A DNA stretch of 64,000 nt from Bradyrhizobium sp. 4 (GTDB taxonomy: Bacteria > Pseudomonadota > Alphaproteobacteria > Rhizobiales > Xanthobacteraceae): assembly GCF_023100905.1 (NCBI RefSeq), contig NZ_CP064686.1, positions 372,001 to 436,000 of the forward strand. The letters run 5' to 3'. The position numbers were made by a program, and so were the translations under genes. Shown here one piece after another: positions 58,532 through 64,000 of the stretch. Below the pieces are notes generated by a model that searched no databases, had not been told where the DNA came from, and saw nothing but the letters and a program-made list of their open reading frames with translations. Position 1 is the stretch's first letter, and every line of letters starts with the position of its first letter.

Positions 58532-59350
58532 TCACCTGCCCTTGAAATTCGCCGTCCGCCGCTCTTCCGTGGCTTTCACGCCTTCCTTGAAGTCTTCCGT
58601 CGCGCGCAGGCGGGTCTGCTCCTCGAGCTCGTGATTGGTCGCCGCCATGACGCGGTCGGCCAACCCGGCGCGCATCGTGGCGCGGGTGGAGACGAGGCCG
58701 AGCGGGGAGCATTCGGCGATTTCGCTGGCGAGCTTCAGTGCCGCCGCCTTGACCTGGTCCTGCGGCACCAGTTCGTTGGCGAGGCCCCATTTGAAGGCTT
58801 CCTCCCCGGTGACGCGGCGGCTGGTGTAGAACATCAGTTCGGCGTTGTTCTTGCCGATCAGCTCGGGCAGCGTCACGGTCAGGCCGAAGCCGGGATGGAA
58901 GCCGAGCTTGGTAAAGTTCGCGGAGAAGCGCGCTTCGGGGCAGGTGACCCGGAAGTCCGCCGAGACCGCGAGGCCCAATCCGCCACCGATGGCGGCGCCC
59001 TGCACGGCCGCGACGATCGGCTTCTTGGCGCGGAAGATGCGCACGGCCTGGATATAGAGATGGTTGATCGCCCCGAGGCTGTCGGCCGGATCGCCCTTTG
59101 CCGTCTTGTCGGCTTCGCGTGCCTCTTGCGCCTGCCGTGCCGGATCCTGGAAATTCGCGCCGGCGCAAAACGCTTTGCCCTGCGCCGACAGCACCGAGGC
59201 GCGAATCTCGATGTCGCGATCGAACTCGTCGAGCGCGTCCGCGATCTGGTTGATCAGCGAAATGTCGAAGAAGTTGAGCGGCGGGCGGCGGATTTCGATG
59301 GTGCCGACGTGACCAACTTTCTCGACGCCGATATCTTTGTAAGTGCTCAT
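58532..59350 (-). CDS. Enoyl-CoA hydratase
   Basis: 272 residues. GTIEIRRPPLNFFDISLINQ, SAQGKAFCAGANFQDPAR (oxyanion Gly) and GAAIGGGLGLAVSADFRVTCPEARFSANFTKLGFHPGFG in part are standard crotonase blocks. It lies 15 bases after the acyl-CoA dehydrogenase gene, third in a minus-strand run with the two dehydrogenases, and would hydrate the enoyl-CoA they make. Confidence 0.92.
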   Translation of the reverse strand: MSTYKDIGVEKVGHVGTIEIRRPPLNFFDISLINQIADALDEFDRDIEIRASVLSAQGKAFCAGANFQDPARQAQEAREADKTAKGDPADSLGAINHLYIQAVRIFRAKKPIVAAVQGAAIGGGLGLAVSADFRVTCPEARFSANFTKLGFHPGFGLTVTLPELIGKNNAELMFYTSRRVTGEEAFKWGLANELVPQDQVKAAALKLASEIAECSPLGLVSTRATMRAGLADRVMAATNHELEEQTRLRATEDFKEGVKATEERRTANFKGR

Positions 59351-59365
59351 GATGTCCTCGAATGA

Positions 59366-60526
59366 TTAGCGCAAACCAAGCCCGCGGGCGATGATGCCGC
59401 GCAGCACCTCGGTGGTGCCGCCCTGGATGGTGAGTTTCGGCGCGGTTTTGATGGCGAAGTCGAGCTGCCGCTCCAGCGTCTCGCGGTTGGTCGCGGTCTC
59501 CTCGACGAAGGCGGCGAGATCGCGCACGCGGTGCGGCAGCTGCTGTTCCCACACGGTGCCGATGTCCTTGACGATGGAGGCTTCAACGACCGGCTCCTTG
59601 CCGGCTTGCAGCATGCCCGCGACCGAGACCGACATGCGCCGCATGGTGTGGAGCTGCGCCACCAGCCGGCCGATGCCTTCGGCACTGCGGGTATCAGGAT
59701 TGGGGCCGACAGCGCGAACCAGCTCGGTCAGCACGTAATAGGTCTCCAGGAAACGCTCGGGGCCCGAACGCTCATAAGCGAGCTCGCTGGTGGCCTGCTT
59801 CCAGGCGCCGTCGACTTCGCCGAGTACATGATCGTCGGGCACGAAGAAATCCGTGAAGACGACCTCGTTGAACTCGTACTGGCCGGTGATCTGGCCGATC
59901 GGGTTCACCTGGATGCCGGGCTGCTTCATCTTGACCAGGAACTGGGTCAGGCCGTGACGCCGGTTTTCGTTGGTCGGCTGCGACGTCCGGAAGATCGCGA
60001 TCATGTAGTCGGCGATATGCGCCGACGAGGTCCAGATCTTGGTGCCGTTGATGAGATAGCCGCCGTCGGTCTTGGTCGCGCGCGTCTTCGCGGCGAACAG
60101 GTCCGAGCCGGAGTTCGGCTCGCTCATGCCGATCGCGAAGCAGATCTCGCCGCGGCAAATACGCGGCAGGATGTCCATCTTGATGTGCTCCGGGGCGTAC
60201 TTGATCAGAACCGGCCCGCTCTGGCGGTCGGCGACGAAGAACCGCCGCGTCGGCGCGTTGGCGACGCGCATCTCCTCGGTCACCACGTAACGTTCGAGGA
60301 ACGAGCGCTCCTGGCCCCCATATTTTTTCGGCCATGTCATGCCGAGCCAACCCTTGGCGCCGACCCGGCGAGAAAATTCCGGCGCGTCGGTGTCTTCACG
60401 GTTGGGCTTGTGCGGATCGAAGGTGCCGGCGGCGATTTCCTCCGCGAGGAAGGCGCGCACTTCCTTGCGCAATTGCTCGCATTTCTCGGGCAGGCGGATC
60501 GGATCGAAACGGAGGGCAGCAGTCAT
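59366..60526 (-). CDS. Acyl-CoA dehydrogenase (large subunit-like)
   Basis: 386 residues from the ATG at 60526. N-terminal helical domain, then FAIGMSEPNSGSDLFAAKTRA and INGTKIWTSSAHIADYMIAI (FAD and substrate binding), and a C-terminal helical domain ending IQGGTTEVLRGIIARGLGLR, which holds FAD phosphate contacts. It uses an electron-transfer flavoprotein as acceptor. A second, shorter dehydrogenase precedes it by 17 bases; such pairs can form heteromeric enzymes, as in steroid degradation. Confidence 0.93.
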   Translation of the reverse strand: MTAALRFDPIRLPEKCEQLRKEVRAFLAEEIAAGTFDPHKPNREDTDAPEFSRRVGAKGWLGMTWPKKYGGQERSFLERYVVTEEMRVANAPTRRFFVADRQSGPVLIKYAPEHIKMDILPRICRGEICFAIGMSEPNSGSDLFAAKTRATKTDGGYLINGTKIWTSSAHIADYMIAIFRTSQPTNENRRHGLTQFLVKMKQPGIQVNPIGQITGQYEFNEVVFTDFFVPDDHVLGEVDGAWKQATSELAYERSGPERFLETYYVLTELVRAVGPNPDTRSAEGIGRLVAQLHTMRRMSVSVAGMLQAGKEPVVEASIVKDIGTVWEQQLPHRVRDLAAFVEETATNRETLERQLDFAIKTAPKLTIQGGTTEVLRGIIARGLGLR

Positions 60527-60543
60527 TGTTGTCTCGTCCCTGA

Positions 60544-61608
60544 TCAGCGCGAAGCCACGAGCGGCCACAATTCGTCGGCTCCGCGGTTGGCAATGAGCTT
60601 GCCGAGCTCGACGGCCCAGTGGCTTTCCGAACCGAAATCATCGCGCCAGGCCAATGCCCGCAGCGAATAGCGGTGCAGGATGTGCTCCAAGGTGAAGCCG
60701 ATCGCGCCATGAACCTGATGCGCGATGGCGCCGCCCTTTTCCGCGGCTTCCGCGCAGCGGATTTTTGCCGAGGCGGCTTCGAGGTAGACCGCGTCGTCGA
60801 ACGACTTTGCGTTGGCGATAGCATCGGCGGCCGAGGTCGCCGCGGCAAGGGCAGCAGCCGACTCGCCGGCGAGGCGGGCGAGATTGTGCTGCACCGCCTG
60901 GAATTTCGAGATCTTCTTTTCGAACGCGACGCGCTCGTTGGAATAGCGCACGGAGATGTCGAGCATCGATTCCAGCGCGCCCGCGATCTGAAGGCTGCGG
61001 GCGACGCCGCCCATCAGCATCATTGTGGTCTGGTCAAAGCCGTCCGGGGCGGGCTTGACGGTGACGGGCTGCACCTTGTTGAGCGTGACGGTGTCGCTGT
61101 GGTCGTAGCCGACATTGAGTCCGGTCTCGATCCGAGCCTTGCTCGCATCGACCAGCGCGATCGAGGCGCCGTCCTTGCCGTGGGCCAGCACCGCGAAGTG
61201 CTTTGCCGCCTTTGCGAAGGGCACGCCGCGGGCGCGGCCGGAGAGCGCGCCGTCGGCGTCGCGGGTGATGCGATCCTTGGGCGACGCCGGCAGCACCGTC
61301 ATCTCCCCTTCGGGGGATGCGATCTTCGCCTGCGCCAGCAGCCAGCCCGCCAGCATGGTTTCGGCCAGGGGAACCGCGACGGCGAAACGGCCGGCGGCGT
61401 TCAACAGCGCAAAGCCGTCGGCAAGGCTCGCGCCGGAGCCGCCGAGATCGTCCGGCACCCAGGCCAACGGCAGGCCGGCTTCGCTCAGCGCCTGCCACAG
61501 CGGCGCCTGCCATGAATCCTTCTTGTCGTTGTTGACGGTCTGCGGATCGGCGAGATCGGCGAAGATTTTCTCCGCGGTCTCGACGACGATATTGTCACTC
61601 TCCGCCAC
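60544..61608 (-). CDS. Acyl-CoA dehydrogenase (small subunit-like)
   Basis: 354 residues from a GTG at 61608 with GGGGAA six bases upstream; longer frames are not family-like. It has WVPDDLGGSGASLADGFALLNAAG in the N-terminal part and QVHGAIGFTLEHILHRYSLRALAW at the C-terminus, but the middle beta-domain FAD/substrate motifs are weak. This is typical of the partner subunit in heteromeric dehydrogenases. It is the first gene of the minus-strand run. Confidence 0.88.
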   Translation of the reverse strand: MAESDNIVVETAEKIFADLADPQTVNNDKKDSWQAPLWQALSEAGLPLAWVPDDLGGSGASLADGFALLNAAGRFAVAVPLAETMLAGWLLAQAKIASPEGEMTVLPASPKDRITRDADGALSGRARGVPFAKAAKHFAVLAHGKDGASIALVDASKARIETGLNVGYDHSDTVTLNKVQPVTVKPAPDGFDQTTMMLMGGVARSLQIAGALESMLDISVRYSNERVAFEKKISKFQAVQHNLARLAGESAAALAAATSAADAIANAKSFDDAVYLEAASAKIRCAEAAEKGGAIAHQVHGAIGFTLEHILHRYSLRALAWRDDFGSESHWAVELGKLIANRGADELWPLVASR

Positions 61609-61844
61609 AGCGTTCCCCGTGTTTTGCCATTGGCGCTTCCCGCCCCGTGGGCGGACGCGCAGGTTCTTCTTGCGCCCGATGATCCGAAAAAGCCATGGCC
61701 CTGACAAGCGCTGATCGCAGGTCAACCTGCGGCGCGGGCATGGGCGATGAGCTAATTCCGCTTAGCGGAGTTTGCTCGATTTGCAGGGCGCGGCAAACTC
61801 GCTAAACAGAATGTCGATACTCAATCAAGGGGAAGGAAATCCGG

Positions 61845-62630
61845 ATGGCAAAGGACAGTTTGTGCGCAGTCGTGACGGGGTCCGCCTCCGGCCTGGGTGC
61901 TGCGACCGCGGAAATTCTCGCACGGAGCGGAGCGCGGCTCGTCATCAACTATTCCTCGAGCCAGAAGGAAGCGGAGGCGACCGCTGAGCTGTGCCGCAAA
62001 GCGGGCTCACCGGAAGTTCTGGTCGCGCAGGGCGACGTCTCCAAGGATGACGATTGCCGCAAGATCGTTGCGGCAGCTGGCGCCTGGGGCCGGCTCGACG
62101 TGCTCGTCAACAATGCCGGCACCACCAAGCATGTCGCTCATGCCGATCTCGATGGATTGTCGGCGGAAGATTTCCAGCGCCTGTACGGCGTCAACACCAT
62201 CGGCCCGTTCCAGATGGTGCGCGCGGCGCGCAGCCTGCTCGAGGCGGGCGCCAAGGTCTCTGGGCGGCCGTCCGCCGTGGTCAACATCTCCTCCGTCGCC
62301 GGCATCAGCGGCGTCGGATCGTCGATCGCATACGCCGCGAGCAAGGGCGCGCTCAACACGATGACGCTGTCGCTGTCGCGCGCGCTGGCGCCGCTGATCC
62401 GTGTCAACACGGTATGCCCGGGCTATATCGATACGCCCTGGTTCACCAAAGGCCGTGGCGAGGCGGGCGCCAAGCAAGTGCGCGACAGCGTCGTGGCCAA
62501 GGTGCCGCTGAAGGTCGCATCATCGGCGGAAGACATCGCGCAACTCGTCTGCTTCCTGGCGATGCCGGCCTCCAGCAACATGACCGGCGAGGTCGTGCGC
62601 ATGGATGCGGGCATGCATTTGGTGACGTGA
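61845..62630 (+). CDS. SDR family oxidoreductase
   Basis: 261 residues. Cofactor motif TGSASGLG at 11-18, NNAG in DVLVNNAGTTKHV, catalytic Ser in VVNISSVAGISG, and YAASK. The C-terminus (MTGEVVRMDAGMHLVT) is classical. GGGGAAGGAAATCC provides the ribosome-binding site. It would oxidise a hydroxyacyl-CoA or similar alcohol with NAD(P); its position divergent from the dehydrogenase run is compatible with a 3-hydroxyacyl-CoA step, but the substrate is not defined. Confidence 0.92.
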   Translation: MAKDSLCAVVTGSASGLGAATAEILARSGARLVINYSSSQKEAEATAELCRKAGSPEVLVAQGDVSKDDDCRKIVAAAGAWGRLDVLVNNAGTTKHVAHADLDGLSAEDFQRLYGVNTIGPFQMVRAARSLLEAGAKVSGRPSAVVNISSVAGISGVGSSIAYAASKGALNTMTLSLSRALAPLIRVNTVCPGYIDTPWFTKGRGEAGAKQVRDSVVAKVPLKVASSAEDIAQLVCFLAMPASSNMTGEVVRMDAGMHLVT

Positions 62631-62633
62631 AGT

Positions 62634-62720
62634 CGTCATTGCGAACGAAGCGAAGCAAGCCAGACTGCCTCCAAGGCAACACTCTGGATTGCTTCGTCGC
62701 AAGAGCTCCTCGCAATGACG
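62634..62720. repeat. Interspersed repeat, family C (copy 4)
   Basis: CGTCATTGCGAACGAAGCGA on the left and CTGGATTGCTTCGTCG ... CTCGCAATGACG on the right. It starts four bases after the SDR stop and lies between convergent genes. Confidence 0.8.
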
Positions 62721-62761
62721 ATGTGGGGGCCGTGTGCCTTTTCCCCAGACGCCTTAGCGCG

Positions 62762-63034
62762 TCACCCCTTGATCACGCCGCTCGCCACCAGCCGGTGCCA
62801 GATGAACAGCACCACCACGGCGCCGATGGTGGCCATGATGAATCCCGCGCCCTGGTCGGGACTGTAGTGCCCGATGGCCTGGCCGATGAAGGTCGCGAGA
62901 AACGCGCCGGCGATGCCGAGGATGGTGGTGAGGATGAAGCCGCTCGGATTGTTCGGTCCCGGCGCCAGCCAACGCGCGATGAGGCCGGCGACGAAGCCGA
63001 CGACGATGATCCACAACAAGCCACCCATGCTCAT
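62762..63034 (-). CDS. GlsB/YeaQ/YmgE family membrane protein
   Basis: 90 residues with three membrane helices. The opening GGLLWIIVVGFVAGLIARWL, then GPNNPSGFILTTILGIAGAFLATFIGQ and a final helix with GAVVVLFIWHRL match the transglycosylase-associated (GlsB) family. These small inner-membrane proteins are stress-induced; their biochemical role is unsettled. It is 31 bases upstream-overlap-free from the next minus-strand gene. Confidence 0.9.
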   Translation of the reverse strand: MSMGGLLWIIVVGFVAGLIARWLAPGPNNPSGFILTTILGIAGAFLATFIGQAIGHYSPDQGAGFIMATIGAVVVLFIWHRLVASGVIKG

Positions 63035-63065
63035 GTCCGTGCTTCCCTCGTTTGACTAAACTAAA

Positions 63066-63647
63066 TCAGACTCTGCCCGCGATCTCATGCTCGGTCGGCA
63101 GCCGTCCGTCCGGCGTCAGATGATCGACCACCTGCGGCAGATACTGGCTGAGACCCGAGAGCAGCTCGTCACGCGACAAGCCGCTTTGGGCGGACAGGCT
63201 CTCGATCTGGTCGGCGCCGAGCGCATTGGCGAGATCGCCTGGTGCGATCGCCTTGTTCTCGCCCTTGCCGACCCAGGTATTGGCAGCGTCGCCATGACCG
63301 CTCTGCTGGAGCTGGTTGAGGAGATCGCCGAGCCCGCCGCTGAGCACGCTGCCGGCCGCGCCGCCCGCGAGCAGGCCGCCAAGGCCGCCCTTCAACAGGT
63401 CACCGAGGCCGCCGCCAGCGCCCGCATTCACCGGCGGGGGGAGATGCGTCGGCGTCGGTGCCGGGGACGGCTGCGGCGCGCTGCCGCTCTGGTTGCCGCT
63501 CAAATGCTTGAATGCCTTCCAGGCGAGCAGGCCAAGCAGCGCCATGGTCATGGGCGACATGCCGCCGCTGGATGAGGATTGTGAACTCGGCGTGCTTGGG
63601 CCGCGCGGGCCGTTCTGCATGCCGTTGAGGACGTCGAGCAAACCCAT
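63066..63647 (-). CDS. YidB-like (DUF937) protein
   Basis: 193 residues. The N-terminus MGLLDVLNGMQNGPRGP is typical of the family; a Ser/Gly/Pro-rich linker and a Gly-rich stretch (GAGGGLGDLLKGGLGGLLAGG) follow, then the conserved C-terminal block ANTWVGKGENKAIAPGDLANALG and LSRDELLSGLSQYLPQVVDHLTPDGRLP in part. Function is unknown; the Trp-Val-Gly...Asn pattern is seen in all members I recall. GGAGAACGCC precedes the start. Confidence 0.88.
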   Translation of the reverse strand: MGLLDVLNGMQNGPRGPSTPSSQSSSSGGMSPMTMALLGLLAWKAFKHLSGNQSGSAPQPSPAPTPTHLPPPVNAGAGGGLGDLLKGGLGGLLAGGAAGSVLSGGLGDLLNQLQQSGHGDAANTWVGKGENKAIAPGDLANALGADQIESLSAQSGLSRDELLSGLSQYLPQVVDHLTPDGRLPTEHEIAGRV

Positions 63648-63809
63648 GGCGTTCTCCTTTGGCGTTTTCTTGCCGGTAACAAGCCCCGTTCGAAAACATA
63701 TGAGGCTGTCATGACGGTTACAAGGCGATTGCGCCGCAACTGCGGGAATGGGCAGCAGGCACAGCCTCTGCTATCGAGGGCAGATCGTTAAAGGGGGCAA
63801 GCCGAGGTG

Positions 63810-64000
63810 ATGGCGGATCGACCGATCGTGGTGGCCGGCGCAGGCGCCATCGGATGTTTCGTCGGCGGCACCTTGGCGGCTGCCGGCCGCCGCGTCGCGT
63901 TCCTGGTGCGGCCGCGGGTGAAGACCGAGATCGAGCGGTTCGGCCTGCTTCTGACCGATTTCGACGGCTCCGAGACGAAGCTCGACCCGGGCCGTCTCGC
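63810..64000 (+). CDS. Ketopantoate reductase family protein, N-terminal part (3' end outside window)
   Basis: The window ends within the gene. The first 63 residues begin MADRPIVVAGAGAIGCFVGG, a Rossmann G-x-G-x-x-G motif, followed by LAAAGRRVAFLVRP and an Arg that would bind the NADPH phosphate. This is the opening of PanE/ApbA 2-dehydropantoate 2-reductases. A GTG one codon upstream (63807) is also possible. Whether it is the pantothenate enzyme or a paralogue cannot be decided from this portion. Confidence 0.85.
   Translation, partial: MADRPIVVAGAGAIGCFVGGTLAAAGRRVAFLVRPRVKTEIERFGLLLTDFDGSETKLDPGRL

Noticed and set aside
26843..62720. Dispersed repeats as CRISPR-like arrays
   Set aside because: Copies are single, far apart, palindromic and of different families; there is no tandem repeat-spacer pattern and no cas gene.

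Overview
The window is high-GC alphaproteobacterial chromosome. Protein-level resemblance, gene order (accA, xerD, aroKB, CorC, bolA; cobST; rpmB, DUF3108, SUV3-like helicase, S4, fdxA, carD; cyoABCD-surf1-regSR) and several families of long palindromic intergenic repeats all point to Bradyrhizobium or a close relative. Most of it is housekeeping sequence. Two short segments look acquired: 9697-12060 and about 30850-35150.

Layout. 1-5392: 3' end of an amidase gene and a five-gene Liv/Urt-type ABC importer, probably for an amide or urea-like compound. 5581-9680 (minus): L,D-transpeptidase, accA, xerD. 9697-12060: accessory cassette (NTF2-like protein, NAD-dependent reductase, divergent TetR regulator with two matching operators) bounded by a 25-bp direct repeat. 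12037-16739: small membrane protein, aroK-aroB, CNNM/CBS transporter, bolA, J-domain protein. 16938-19337: two divergent citrate-synthase paralogues, one fused to a DNA-binding domain. 19469-26654: DedA protein, cobS, cobT, secreted phytase-like esterase, old yellow enzyme, small membrane protein, PilZ protein. 26930-30850: DUF2235 hydrolase and small genes, including a duplicated DUF1488 gene. 30943-34999 (minus): a low-GC, tightly coupled four-gene operon. It encodes a putative nuclease-like effector, a middle component, a DUF3732 ABC/SMC-like ATPase and a membrane protein. This is an ABC-three-component (ABC-3C) type conflict system and is the most interesting part of the window. 35250-42956: rpmB, DUF3108 protein, SUV3-like helicase, S4 protein with an apparent ACG start, ferredoxin, CarD regulator with a histone-H1-like tail. 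43074-44265: HxlR regulator and divergent GST. 44303-51222 (minus): cyoABCD quinol oxidase, surf1 and the regSR redox two-component system as one overlapping unit. 51405-55218: MFS transporter, M48 lipoprotein protease, SNase-like protein. 55474-62630: solute-binding protein and an acyl-CoA catabolic set (two enoyl-CoA hydratases, VOC protein, two acyl-CoA dehydrogenases, SDR). 62762-64000: GlsB-type membrane protein, YidB-like protein and the 5' end of a ketopantoate reductase gene.

How the parts work together. The regSR genes overlap surf1, which overlaps cyoD, so a quinone-sensing kinase appears to be co-expressed with a quinol oxidase and its assembly factor. CobS and CobT are two of the three aerobic cobaltochelatase subunits; CobN is not here. 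I recognised no tRNA, rRNA, CRISPR array, transposase or phage integrase. The xerD gene looks like the chromosomal housekeeping copy. Large opposite-strand ORFs are coding shadows produced by high GC. All functional calls come from reading protein sequences and motifs; no database search was run.
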